In this document: positions 1 to 7,893 of the stretch, piece by piece
Layout of the letters: the number at the start of each line of letters is the position of its first letter
Numbering within the stretch: the first letter of the stretch is position 1
Assembly (NCBI RefSeq): GCF_021129175.1
Contig: NZ_JAJOHV010000002.1
Location: forward strand, 1 to 64,000
Source: Chromobacterium piscinae
GTDB taxonomy: Bacteria; Pseudomonadota; Gammaproteobacteria; Burkholderiales; Chromobacteriaceae
Length of the DNA: 64,000 nt
Direction of reading: 5' to 3'
The notes under the pieces: model-generated
The model's input: only the letters and a program-made list of their open reading frames with translations
Told to the model about the DNA's origin: nothing
The model's database searches: none
Position numbers and translations under genes: made by a program

Positions 1-178
1 CGCGATGCTGGACGGCGACCTGGCGCCCGCTCGGGCCTACGCCAAGCGCGCCGACGACTGTTTCCGCCGCTACCTGTCGGAGCGGCGGCGGCATTACCGG
101 CAGGAAAACCGCTGGCCGGAGCGGCCGTTCTGGCAGCGCCGCGCCTTCGCGCCCGCGGCGCTGGCCGTTCCCGCCTGA
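1..178 (+). CDS. C-terminal end of an unrecognised protein (5' end outside window)
   Basis: An open frame enters from the left edge (frame starting at base 2) and ends at TGA 176-178, giving 58 residues. The peptide is rich in Arg, Tyr and Trp (for example RADDCFRRYLSERRRHYR and WPERPFWQRR) and ends in an Ala/Pro-rich tail. I do not recognise a family from this fragment. A strong hairpin with a short T-run follows 21 bases after the stop, which supports this being the true 3' end of a plus-strand gene. It converges on vioE. Function unknown; the reading frame itself is fairly safe. Confidence 0.6.
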   Translation, partial: AMLDGDLAPARAYAKRADDCFRRYLSERRRHYRQENRWPERPFWQRRAFAPAALAVPA

Positions 179-199
179 CTCCCATCCAGCAACGACAAC

Positions 200-230
200 G
201 GGGCTGCCCGAAAGCAGCCCCGCTTTTCTG
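200..230 (+). terminator. Rho-independent terminator, convergent with vioE
   Basis: GGGGCTGC (200-207) pairs perfectly with GCAGCCCC (214-221) around a six-base loop and is followed by GCTTTTCTG. The T-run is on the plus-strand side, so it mainly serves the upstream plus-strand gene. The same hairpin also lies just beyond the vioE stop at 244 and could stall transcripts of the vio operon, though there is no clear T-run in that direction. Confidence 0.75.
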
Positions 231-243
231 CCCGATCCGAACG

Positions 244-819
244 TTAGCGGTTAGCGGCGAAGATCGCGTCGGGAATTTCGGCCTGGCTGACATTGGGGAA
301 ATCGCGCAGCGACGCGCGCGACGCCTCGTCCCCGGTCACCATCCTCAGCGGCTCGCCGCTGGCGGCGTCCAGATACAGCGTGGACGGCCCCTTGCCCGGA
401 CGCTCGTAGCGCCAGCCGTCGGCCTCGCGGCCCAGCACCTCGCGGCGGCCGATGAAGCGAGCGCCCAGCCGGCGCAGCACGTCGCGCGGCAGGAACAGCT
501 CGGCGAACGGGCCGGTCTCGTCGTCCAGCGGATGCTCGCACAGCTGCTCGCCGGCGGCAGTCCGCTCGCGGCCATAGGCCACCTTCTGCTTCCAGGTGCG
601 GCCGCTGGCGGCGTTGCCGACCTCGGACATCCACAGCCGGTAGCCGGTGTCGCGCTCCGACCAAGGATTGAACAGGCCGTCGATGCGGCAAACATCGCGC
701 TCGTAGTCGAACCAGCAGTAGCCGGACGTCAGCTGGTCATCCGGCAGCATCGGACTCCAGTACGACACGTAGGCGCTGCTCCAGCGCGCCGGCAGCAGCG
801 GCGGTTCCCGGTTTTCCAT
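244..819 (-). CDS. vioE: violacein biosynthesis protein VioE (prodeoxyviolacein-forming)
   Basis: 191 residues, the usual VioE length. VioE is a cofactor-free enzyme with a lipoprotein-carrier-like fold. It takes the unstable indole-3-pyruvate imine dimer made by VioA and VioB and performs the 1,2-indole shift giving protodeoxyviolaceinate; without it the dimer drifts to chromopyrrolic acid. Residues reported as important (Tyr17, Ser19, Glu66, Arg172) are all present at those exact positions. The start ATG (819) is preceded by a strong GAGGGGGCCGC ribosome site, eight bases after the vioD stop. It is the last gene of the operon. From memory it differs at several positions from the ATCC 12472 protein, so this may be another strain or species. 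Confidence 0.97.
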   Translation of the reverse strand: MENREPPLLPARWSSAYVSYWSPMLPDDQLTSGYCWFDYERDVCRIDGLFNPWSERDTGYRLWMSEVGNAASGRTWKQKVAYGRERTAAGEQLCEHPLDDETGPFAELFLPRDVLRRLGARFIGRREVLGREADGWRYERPGKGPSTLYLDAASGEPLRMVTGDEASRASLRDFPNVSQAEIPDAIFAANR

Positions 820-828
820 GCGGCCCCC

Positions 829-1950
829 TCAGCGTTGCAGCGCGTAGCGCAGATTCTGCGCCAGCGCTTCCGGCATCGGCGGCAGCGACTTGCGGCGCGC
901 GTCGAAGCTCTGCACGAACTCGGCGCTGGACAGGTGCATGCGCTCGTCCACCGTCTCGAACCAGACCCGGCTGTTGTCGGCGTGGCCGCGGAACAGCTGG
1001 ACCAGCGGCAGCGCGCGCTCTTCGAAGCTCCTCAGCGCGGCCGGCACGTCGGCTTCGGTGCACAGCGCCTTCACCAGCAGCTGCGCCACCACCACCGCCA
1101 TCGTGGTGCCATGGCCGATGGAGAAGTGGCCGGACTGCAGCGCGTCGCCCAGCAGCACCAGCTTGCCGTCGTGGCAGCGGTCGTGGCTCAGCGTCATGAA
1201 ATTGCGCCAGCCGAGTCCGGGCTGGTTCACTAGGCCGTGGCCCCCCAGCTCGGCCTGGAACACCTTGGCCACGAATTCGGCCGACGCTTCGTCGGACATC
1301 TCGCCCAAGCGGGCGCGGACGTAGGTTTCCTCGCTGCACTCGACGACGAAGGTGCTCATCGTGTCGGAATACTTGTAGGCATGGGCGATGAAGATGTCCT
1401 TGCCGTGGGTGCGGAACACCAGGTTCATCTGGTCGAACAACTGGCTGGTGCCGTACCAGATGTACTTGTTGCGACCATAGTCCACTTGCGGGGCCAGCGC
1501 CTCGGTGAAGTGGGAAGTTTTGTGATTGACGCCGTTGGCCAACACCACCAGATCATAGTCGGCCAGCGGCAGCTCGCCGTGCTCCAGCAGCGGCGATTCG
1601 AAGCGGATGGAGATGCCCTGCGAGCGGCACTTGTCGCGCAAGGCATGCACCAGGCCGCGGCGCTCCACGCCGCACAGCAGCACGCCGGTGCTCATCAGGC
1701 TGGGCTCGTTGTGGTGAACCAGCTTGAAGTCTTCCAGGAACTGCGGATTCAGCTTTTCCGGCGCGTCCAGATAGGACAGCGGATTGGCCGGATGCTGGCC
1801 AGGCCGTCCGGGCAGCACCACGCCCCAGCCCAGCACGTCCTGCCCGTCGCTCTTCTCGACGATGTCTATCGCCCACTGCGGACGCGCCTGTTTCAGTTGG
1901 CTGGCGAACACCAAGCCGGCCGGACCCGCGCCGATAACCAGAACTTTCAT
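829..1950 (-). CDS. vioD: FAD-dependent monooxygenase VioD (protodeoxyviolaceinate 5-hydroxylase)
   Basis: 373 residues. Class A flavoprotein monooxygenase that hydroxylates one indole ring of protodeoxyviolaceinic acid at C5, using NAD(P)H and O2; its activity separates the violacein branch from deoxyviolacein. The dinucleotide-binding motif GAGPAG is at residues 7-12, and the second FAD motif GDALQSGHFSIGHG lies near residue 270, as usual for this group. The start chosen is the ATG at 1950, whose A is shared with the vioC stop (TGATG), which implies translational coupling. A longer upstream reading adds nine residues inside vioC and is not needed. Confidence 0.96.
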   Translation of the reverse strand: MKVLVIGAGPAGLVFASQLKQARPQWAIDIVEKSDGQDVLGWGVVLPGRPGQHPANPLSYLDAPEKLNPQFLEDFKLVHHNEPSLMSTGVLLCGVERRGLVHALRDKCRSQGISIRFESPLLEHGELPLADYDLVVLANGVNHKTSHFTEALAPQVDYGRNKYIWYGTSQLFDQMNLVFRTHGKDIFIAHAYKYSDTMSTFVVECSEETYVRARLGEMSDEASAEFVAKVFQAELGGHGLVNQPGLGWRNFMTLSHDRCHDGKLVLLGDALQSGHFSIGHGTTMAVVVAQLLVKALCTEADVPAALRSFEERALPLVQLFRGHADNSRVWFETVDERMHLSSAEFVQSFDARRKSLPPMPEALAQNLRYALQR

Positions 1951-3239
1951 CAGTTGACCCTTCCTATCTTGTACCAAACGTTCTGCTTTCTCTGGATCTG
2001 CTGCAGCCTGTCGTACGGTTCCGACGTGAAATACAGCTTCTCCGCCATATCCGGCGGGTAAAGGCCGGGAAACTTGCTATGCATGTAGCGGGTGTAGCGG
2101 GCCCGCATGAAAAAGACCGGATTGGAGCAGCTGAGCACGTCGTAGTTAGCGCGCGCCATGTCCTGCATCGCGTCGGCCTGCACCTTGCGCAACTGGGTGA
2201 ACTCGGGAAAGGCCTTGTCCTGGTCGCCCTGATGCCGGTCCAGCAGCTCGATGAAGGTGCGCGCGTCTTCCAGCGCCATATTCATGCCCTGGCCGAGGAA
2301 AGGCGCGGTGGCGTGGGCGGCGTCGCCCAGCAGCAGCACATTGCCTTTGTAGTGGAAGGTGCTGGAGCGGACGTTGATCAGGTCGTTGCTGGGCTTGGCC
2401 AGGAACTGGCGCAGCATCTCGTCGCGCGCGTCCTGCGGCAGCCCGCCGAAGTAACGGTCGAAGAAAGCGCGCATCGTCGGCTCGTCGGTGGTGGTCAGGC
2501 TGGGGCTGCCGCTGTAGGGCAGGCAGACCGCGATGCTGACGCTGCCGTCCGGGATGGTGGCGGCGCGGCCGGCGAACAGGCCGCCGGAGTCCATGCCGAA
2601 GAAGTACAGCGTGTCCTTGCGGTAGCCCAGCGCCTGGGCGTCCGGCAGCACCAGCGTCTTGTAGCCGTGGCGGAAGAAGGTCTGCTGGAATTCGAAACGG
2701 CGCAGGCCGCTCTGCATCGCCTGCCGCACCGCCGAATGCGCGCCGTCGGCGCCGACGATCATGTCGCCCTGCAGCCGCTGCGGCTGGCCGTCCCGGCCCT
2801 GGATCAGCACCGACTTGCCGTCCAGATCCACATCCAGGCATTTGTGCTCGAAGTAGTAGCGGACGCCGGCCAGATTGGCGTATTTGTTCAGCAGCTTCTG
2901 GAACGCCGCGCGGTTGAGCGACAGCGGACGGAAATCCTCCAGCGGCTTCAACGGCCGCATCCGGTGCTGGCCGCCGACCGAGAACGCCATCGCCACGATG
3001 GGTTCGCCGCAAGCCTCCAGCTCCGCGCGCGGAATGCCGGCGGCCAGCACCGACTTGATGCCGCGCACCGTCATGCTGACGCCTATCGCCCGCGAGCTGA
3101 CCACGTCGACATAAGACGACAGGTCCTGCAGCGGATCGCCGCGCTTTTCCACCACATGGACCTCGTAGCCGCGCTTCGCCAGGTAGATGGCGGTCAAACC
3201 GCCGGCGAGCCCGCCTCCGACTATGATTGCTTTTTTCAT
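1950..3239 (-). CDS. vioC: FAD-dependent monooxygenase VioC
   Basis: 429 residues. Flavin monooxygenase that oxidises the second indole to the 2-oxindole, giving violacein from proviolacein, or deoxyviolacein when it acts alone. It starts MKKAIIVGGGLAGG (Rossmann glycines at residues 8-14). The FAD ribityl-binding motif GDAAHATAPFLGQG is near residue 305. The start ATG (3239) is one base after the vioB TGA (TGAAATG), so no independent ribosome site is needed; its own stop overlaps the vioD start. It is homologous to VioD but longer. Confidence 0.96.
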   Translation of the reverse strand: MKKAIIVGGGLAGGLTAIYLAKRGYEVHVVEKRGDPLQDLSSYVDVVSSRAIGVSMTVRGIKSVLAAGIPRAELEACGEPIVAMAFSVGGQHRMRPLKPLEDFRPLSLNRAAFQKLLNKYANLAGVRYYFEHKCLDVDLDGKSVLIQGRDGQPQRLQGDMIVGADGAHSAVRQAMQSGLRRFEFQQTFFRHGYKTLVLPDAQALGYRKDTLYFFGMDSGGLFAGRAATIPDGSVSIAVCLPYSGSPSLTTTDEPTMRAFFDRYFGGLPQDARDEMLRQFLAKPSNDLINVRSSTFHYKGNVLLLGDAAHATAPFLGQGMNMALEDARTFIELLDRHQGDQDKAFPEFTQLRKVQADAMQDMARANYDVLSCSNPVFFMRARYTRYMHSKFPGLYPPDMAEKLYFTSEPYDRLQQIQRKQNVWYKIGRVN

Positions 3240-3240
3240 T

Positions 3241-6237
3241 TCAGGCCTCTCTAGAAAGCTTTCCACAAGCCAAGTCCAGCATCTGCCGGCGGTAGAAATC
3301 CAGCAGCTCCAATTGCGCGTCGGGCAGCCAGCCCGGCGCCAGCGCCGACGCGCGCTCCTGCAGCCGCTCGCAGCGCCGCGCCAGCATCCGGCAGCCCAGC
3401 GCGTAGTCGTCGTAGCTGCGGGTGTCCACCGGGCCGGGCAACGGCGGGCCGGCGGTGCGCCCGGCGATGCCCGACGGCAGATTCATCAGCGCGCAGGACA
3501 GCGGCCGGAGCAGGCCGGTCATCAGGTCGATCGCCGCGTTCATCAGCCGCGAACGCCTGAGGCTGCCCAACGGCTTCACCGCGAAATGCTGCGCCATCAT
3601 CGCGAACATCAGTTCGTACACGCCTTGGTACAAGCCCATCAGCGCCCGCGCCCGCTCGTCTTCGACGCGCTGGCAGCCCGGCTCCTCGTCCAGCACCGGA
3701 TTGCGCAGCGCCGGCAGCGCCGGTTCGAACGGCGCGGGCTGCGCCATGATCCGGCCGGCAAGCTCGCGCAGCCGCTGGAAATGGGAATGCTCGTAGTGCG
3801 GCGAGTCCAGCGCCCCGCCCTCGCCCTGGTCGGTGACGAAGGCGATGCCGAACAGCGCGCTGTCGCGGTCGAACACCTCCAACTGGTAGCCGGGATTCGC
3901 GCGGTTGGTCAGTTCGTTGAGGAAAAGATGGTGTTCGCCGCCGCGCTTGCCCGCCTCGCCGTCGAACAGGTCGGGCAGATCGAGGAAGGCCTGGCGGATC
4001 GCGGCGTAGAAATCGGCGATGGACTTGCCCGGCGCCGGGATGAAATGCGGCCATTCCAGCCGGACGAAACGCGCCAGCGCCGACTCGGAGAACGGCTCCA
4101 GCGCGAACTCGGTGTCCAGGCCGAACGCCTGCCGCGCCGCCTCGCCCATCAGCGGCGCGCCGGCGTAAAACGGCTCGCCCAGCGCCATCAACAGATTGTT
4201 CACCACCAGATAGTGGATCATCTCCTCGTGGGCGATCTCCAGCAGCGCGGCGCGGATGCCGCCGTCGCGGCGCCGGTCTCCGCTTCCGCAGGCCAACAAC
4301 AGCTGCTCCGGCGTCCATGCGCCGTCAGCCACGCGCTGCTGGCCCTGAGCGTAATTGGGAATGGAATAGGCGGCGTACAGATACTGCAGCATCACCGACA
4401 GCTCCAGATCCACTGCCTTGCGCAGCTCGGCCGCCAGCTCCGCCTTGCTCTCGATGCGCGCCGGGCCGGCCGGCGGCGGCGCCTGCAGCCTGGCCTCGCC
4501 CTCGACATGGGCCAGATACTTGAGGAACAGCCTGGCCTTGGGCGCCGACAACTCGCGGGTGCTGGGCATGTAGTAGCTCTTGTTCCGGTTCTGCGGATCG
4601 CACATCTGCCACATCAGTCTGGCGTAGGTCTCGCACTTGCAGCGGTCGGCCAGGCTGAACACCTTGTCGGACATGAACGGGTAGATCAGCTCGTAGTAGG
4701 CCATCACGTGCCGGTACAGGAAGGCGTAATCGACCTCGTCCACCGTCGCGTCATCCAGTTCCCAGTCGTCCGGCAGCACCCGCAGCTGGATCGCCTCCTC
4801 GCCGTCGCCGAGCACGATCCGCGCCGGGCCGGGCCGCAGGCCGGTCAGCCGCCACTCGGCGGCGATACCGTCCTGGCGCGCCTCCACGCAGGCCAGACCC
4901 ATGCCCTCGATCCGGTAGGGAATGGTCGCCCGCTCGCGGGCCTCGCCGCGGAAATAGCTGAGCAGCGCGATGTTTTCCGGAAAGAAACAGCCATGGCGGC
5001 GGTCCGGCGCCTCCAGATAAAGATTGGCGGCGTCTGACTGCGTGACCCAGTCCTGCTCGCGCCACTCGGCCAGCTCGCTGAACAGCGTCAGCGAGCCCCT
5101 GGGCTCGCGCAGCAGCGGCACGTCGACGATGCCGTGGTTCGTCCAGTAATCCTGGTACAGCGCCTGCGGCACCCGCGCCAACAGCGCGCCGTCCTCGTCG
5201 CGCAGCAGCAGGTCGCCCAGCGGCAGCTTGGCGCCCAGCTCGGGCGTGAGCCTGTCCGGCGCGGACGGTTGCGCCGTGCGGGTGGAAAACGGGATCGCGC
5301 AGGCCAGATTCAGTGCCGCGCAGCCGCCGCCCACGCGCAGCGTCAGATCGCCCAACCCTGGTTGGCGCGGCCTCAGCAACCGGCCGGCCGGATAGCTGGC
5401 CAGCTCGCCGCGCCGCCACAGGCCAACCACGCCGACCATGTCGTGGAATACCGGCGAATTGGGTTGCGGCGGCGTCGACATATTGAACAGCGCGTACTGT
5501 ACCGTCAGGCCGAGCGCGTCGTCGTCCTCCAGCGCCAGCTGCAGCCTGCGCCAGGCCTCGGAATCGAACTGCCTGGGATGGAACAGGAAATGCGGATGGC
5601 TCTTGGGCACGGAAAACTGGAACAGCCGCGCCGTGCCGAACTCCTCGTCCAGGAAATGGCCGCCGCGCTCGGCCACATGGCCGCCGCGCGTCCAGCGCGC
5701 GCCGTGGCTATCGTCGATGTCGGCGGTGAACATCCAGGGCGTGCCCGGCCCGGCCCCGGCCGGGCTGATGGTGAATTGGCCGGCGTAGATCTGCACCGCG
5801 TCGCGGCGGGTGGGATCGTTGTCCACCCAGCGCGCGCGGTTGAAGGTGGTGCGCAGGTAGTCGTTGTAATGCCCCCACAGCGCCAGCCTGGCGCCGACCA
5901 GGCCGTCGCCGCGGTCCGGCTCGCCGCCGTCCAACTGCACATGGCTGACGGTGACGCTTTCCCAGGAAAAATGATTGTTGCCGGCCGCGTTGTAACCTTC
6001 CGCCAAGCCGAACGGCCCTTCTGGATCAGGCCGGCCGTCCAGGCCGAAGCGCGGCTGCAGCGACTGCAGGTGATGGTGGAATTCGGTCGGATGGCGCGCC
6101 AGGTCGAACGGCTCGCCATTGATCGACACCGCGTTGCGGGCCATGTCGATCTGGCCGTGCGGATCGCGGTTGGCGGTGGGCGCGTTGACTCGCGCCCAGC
6201 CGCGGAAATGGATGCGTGGAAAATCCAGAATGCTCAT
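3241..6237 (-). CDS. vioB: iminophenyl-pyruvate dimer synthase VioB
   Basis: 998 residues, the family length. Heme-containing enzyme that oxidatively couples two molecules of VioA-produced indole-3-pyruvate imine into the dimer passed to VioE. The N-terminus (MSILDFPRIHFRGWARVN) and a large N-terminal region precede a ferritin-like stretch around residues 590-700, with ELSVMLQYLYAAYSIPN and EIAHEEMIHYLVVNNLLMAL carrying the Glu/His residues typical of VioB. GGGAGA lies five to nine bases before the ATG. An 83-base spacer with a GC hairpin separates it from vioA; downstream it is coupled to vioC. Confidence 0.97.
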   Translation of the reverse strand: MSILDFPRIHFRGWARVNAPTANRDPHGQIDMARNAVSINGEPFDLARHPTEFHHHLQSLQPRFGLDGRPDPEGPFGLAEGYNAAGNNHFSWESVTVSHVQLDGGEPDRGDGLVGARLALWGHYNDYLRTTFNRARWVDNDPTRRDAVQIYAGQFTISPAGAGPGTPWMFTADIDDSHGARWTRGGHVAERGGHFLDEEFGTARLFQFSVPKSHPHFLFHPRQFDSEAWRRLQLALEDDDALGLTVQYALFNMSTPPQPNSPVFHDMVGVVGLWRRGELASYPAGRLLRPRQPGLGDLTLRVGGGCAALNLACAIPFSTRTAQPSAPDRLTPELGAKLPLGDLLLRDEDGALLARVPQALYQDYWTNHGIVDVPLLREPRGSLTLFSELAEWREQDWVTQSDAANLYLEAPDRRHGCFFPENIALLSYFRGEARERATIPYRIEGMGLACVEARQDGIAAEWRLTGLRPGPARIVLGDGEEAIQLRVLPDDWELDDATVDEVDYAFLYRHVMAYYELIYPFMSDKVFSLADRCKCETYARLMWQMCDPQNRNKSYYMPSTRELSAPKARLFLKYLAHVEGEARLQAPPPAGPARIESKAELAAELRKAVDLELSVMLQYLYAAYSIPNYAQGQQRVADGAWTPEQLLLACGSGDRRRDGGIRAALLEIAHEEMIHYLVVNNLLMALGEPFYAGAPLMGEAARQAFGLDTEFALEPFSESALARFVRLEWPHFIPAPGKSIADFYAAIRQAFLDLPDLFDGEAGKRGGEHHLFLNELTNRANPGYQLEVFDRDSALFGIAFVTDQGEGGALDSPHYEHSHFQRLRELAGRIMAQPAPFEPALPALRNPVLDEEPGCQRVEDERARALMGLYQGVYELMFAMMAQHFAVKPLGSLRRSRLMNAAIDLMTGLLRPLSCALMNLPSGIAGRTAGPPLPGPVDTRSYDDYALGCRMLARRCERLQERASALAPGWLPDAQLELLDFYRRQMLDLACGKLSREA

Positions 6238-6297
6238 GTGTCTCCCGAGCGGTCATGGCTGACGGCCGCCGCCCGGACATCGGGCAGCGACGCGGGA

Positions 6298-6314
6298 CGG
6301 CGGCCTAGCCGCCG
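6298..6314 (-). promoter_or_regulatory. intercistronic hairpin between vioA and vioB
   Basis: CGGCGGC (6298-6304), a three-base loop CTA, then GCCGCCG (6308-6314) form a perfect 7-bp stem seven bases beyond the vioA stop. There is no T-run on either side, so it is unlikely to be a classical terminator. It could protect the vioA 3' end or tune the vioA:vioB ratio. This is the only non-overlapping junction with a substantial spacer in the operon. Confidence 0.5.
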
Positions 6315-6320
6315 CCACGT

Positions 6321-7577
6321 TCAAGCGGAGAGGCGTTGCAACAGCAGCCTGCTGGCCTCGCGGGCGCTGAGCAGGCCGCCCTCCATCCAGCCGCAGTGCG
6401 TGGTGTAGGCATCCGAGCAGGCGATGATGCCGCTGTCGCGATGGCTCAGCGCGGACGGGTGATCGATGCCGCTGTCCCGGCAGAATTCGACGCCGTGCGC
6501 CCAGTACTTGTGCACGTGGACGCGAGGCTGGGGAATGCGCTCGCGGGCGATGCCCAGCGCGCTGGCCAGATGGGTGCGGATCTGCTCCAGATAGCCGTCC
6601 TCGCCTTCCGCCACGCAGCCGCGCCAGTAATCGGCCATTTCGCTGTCGGTGTAGAAGAACAGGTATTTGTCGCCCTTGAAGTAGATCTTGCGCAGCGGGT
6701 TGTCGACGATCAGCACCTGGTCGTCCAGCTTGTAATCCAGCCACCAGGGCTCGCTATAGGTCAGGAAACCCTTGAATAGGGGCAGCGAGCCGTAGCGCGC
6801 GCCGCTCCACGCCTCGGGAAAATTGACGTTGAGCCCGGCCATCGCCGACGGCGGGACCGCCAGGATCAAGTGGCGGGCGCGGTGCTCCAGCTTCCAGCCG
6901 TCGTCGCCGGCCAGTTGCAGCCGGTAACCATCGCCGTCGGCCTCGACCGAAACCAGGCGATAGCCCAGGCTGAAGCGGGCGCCGGCGGCCTTGACCTTGG
7001 TCTTGATCTGCTGGATCAGGCCATCGAAGCCCTGCTCCGCCGAAAACCACTGATTGGCGTCGTTGTCGGTCACGCTCTGGATTTCCGGATGCTTGCCGAC
7101 GATGTCGTAAGCCATCTCGGCTGAGATGTCGGGCAGGAACAAGGCGTCATAACCCATCGAGCGTATCATGCCGACCGCGCTCTCCTTGCCCTGGTAGCGG
7201 CTGACGAACTGGAGAAAGGATTCCTTGCCGTGCTCTTCCAGCCTGGAGGACAACTCGCTCATCGCCCGCTTCAGCTTCTGCTGGGTATGATTTTTGAATT
7301 TCAGCTGGGTGAACGGATAGACTTCGCTCTTCTGGCTGTAATGCTGCATCGCGCTCTGGAAGTGCGGGTGCAGCTGCGGCGAGTAGCGCCCGGCGCCCAA
7401 TTCTATCGCGGCCTTGCCGTCCAGCGTTTTCGAGCGGATGCGGCCTCCCGCCTCCTGCTGCATGTCGAAGACGCGCAGCGACAGGCCGCGACAGGCAGGC
7501 GAGTCGAGCAGATGGCTGGCGCAGGTCAGGCCGCTGATGCCGGCGCCGACAATGCAGATATCGGAAGAATGCTTCAT
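6321..7577 (-). CDS. vioA: L-tryptophan oxidase VioA
   Basis: 418 residues. FAD-dependent L-amino-acid oxidase of the amine-oxidase fold; it converts L-Trp to indole-3-pyruvate imine, the first step of violacein synthesis. The FAD-binding motif GAGISG is at residues 11-16, followed by the RIRS segment ([16 protein letters not shown]) typical of this group. The ATG at 7577 is used because it matches the known VioA N-terminus ([13 protein letters not shown]) and is preceded by AAAGGGA at a suitable distance; an in-frame extension upstream has no ribosome site. It is the first gene of the operon, with about 308 bases of non-coding DNA upstream holding several regulatory palindromes. Confidence 0.97.
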   Translation of the reverse strand: MKHSSDICIVGAGISGLTCASHLLDSPACRGLSLRVFDMQQEAGGRIRSKTLDGKAAIELGAGRYSPQLHPHFQSAMQHYSQKSEVYPFTQLKFKNHTQQKLKRAMSELSSRLEEHGKESFLQFVSRYQGKESAVGMIRSMGYDALFLPDISAEMAYDIVGKHPEIQSVTDNDANQWFSAEQGFDGLIQQIKTKVKAAGARFSLGYRLVSVEADGDGYRLQLAGDDGWKLEHRARHLILAVPPSAMAGLNVNFPEAWSGARYGSLPLFKGFLTYSEPWWLDYKLDDQVLIVDNPLRKIYFKGDKYLFFYTDSEMADYWRGCVAEGEDGYLEQIRTHLASALGIARERIPQPRVHVHKYWAHGVEFCRDSGIDHPSALSHRDSGIIACSDAYTTHCGWMEGGLLSAREASRLLLQRLSA

Positions 7578-7731
7578 CGCGAATGTCCCTTTGACTGTTC
7601 GGTTCACGCCCGCCGAGCGGCAACGGCGGACTGGCATGGACGGCGTAATGCTTGGCACTCTCGCCTCGGAATCGGGATGCAGCCTCTTGTATCCTCGTCA
7701 TGACCGGCTTTCCGGCATGAAATTTATAAAG

Positions 7732-7743
7732 CATTTACATTTT
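7732..7743 (-). repeat. AT-rich 12-mer shared by vioA and nuclease leaders (copy 1)
   Basis: The 12-mer CATTTACATTTT (plus strand) occurs here, 155 bases upstream of vioA, and again at 9501-9512, 86 bases upstream of the next minus-strand gene. Both copies lie inside very AT-rich tracts that contain TTAATTTTA-like sequence. Around this copy, GCATTTA (7731-7737) and TAAATGC (7750-7756) form a 7-bp inverted repeat. Role unknown; an AT-rich silencer target or a shared promoter element are both possible. Confidence 0.35.
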
Positions 7744-7777
7744 TAAAATTAAATGCCTTTGTAATTTTAAGCCACGG

Positions 7778-7793
7778 TAGTTCAATCGAACTA
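7778..7793. promoter_or_regulatory. 16-bp inverted repeat in the vioA control region
   Basis: TAGTTC (7778-7783), four bases, then GAACTA (7788-7793). Six-base perfect arms give an operator-like site about 200 bases upstream of vioA, between the larger palindrome and the AT-rich leader. No regulator can be assigned from sequence alone. Confidence 0.4.
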
Positions 7794-7801
7794 ATTCATC
7801 A

Positions 7802-7824
7802 ACCGTATTGTCTGACAATACGGT
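7802..7824. promoter_or_regulatory. 23-bp perfect palindrome upstream of vioA (operator candidate)
   Basis: ACCGTATTGTC (7802-7812) and GACAATACGGT (7814-7824) are exact reverse complements around a single T at 7813. It lies five bases from the CviR-type box, on its vioA-proximal side. Perfect 11-bp arms with a one-base centre are typical of dimeric repressor operators (TetR, MarR or GntR-like), not of a terminator, since no T-run follows. The closeness to the activator box suggests a second input on violacein expression. The regulator is unknown. Confidence 0.6.
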
Positions 7825-7829
7825 CGATC

Positions 7830-7845
7830 CTGTTCAAAGGGTCAG
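7830..7845 (-). promoter_or_regulatory. CviR (LuxR-type) box of the vioA promoter
   Basis: Read on the minus strand this is CTGACCCTTTGAACAG, i.e. CTG-N10-CAG with near-symmetric halves CTGACC and GAACAG. This fits the lux-box-like consensus described for the CviR quorum-sensing activator, which is known to bind upstream of vioA in C. violaceum. Its edge is 252 bases from the vioA ATG, so either the promoter has a long leader or the box acts from a distance. A clear -35/-10 pair was not found at the canonical spacing. Confidence 0.7.
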
Positions 7846-7865
7846 GGCATGACGTTGAGAAACGG

Positions 7866-7893
7866 AGACAAAAGGCCGCCTGGGATCAGCGGC
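7866..7893 (-). terminator. terminator of the nuclease-like gene, overlapping its stop
   Basis: On the minus strand GCCGC (7893-7889), a nine-base loop holding the TGA stop, GCGGC (7879-7875), then CCTTTTGTC. The stem is short (5 bp) but GC-only and followed by a T-run. It would separate this gene from the vioA control region that starts about 20 bases further on. Confidence 0.5.

Noticed and set aside
3187-5037. 616-residue plus-strand open frame opposite vioB
   Set aside because: Composition (Gln/Arg/Val-rich) and lack of ribosome site or family mark it as a shadow of vioB.
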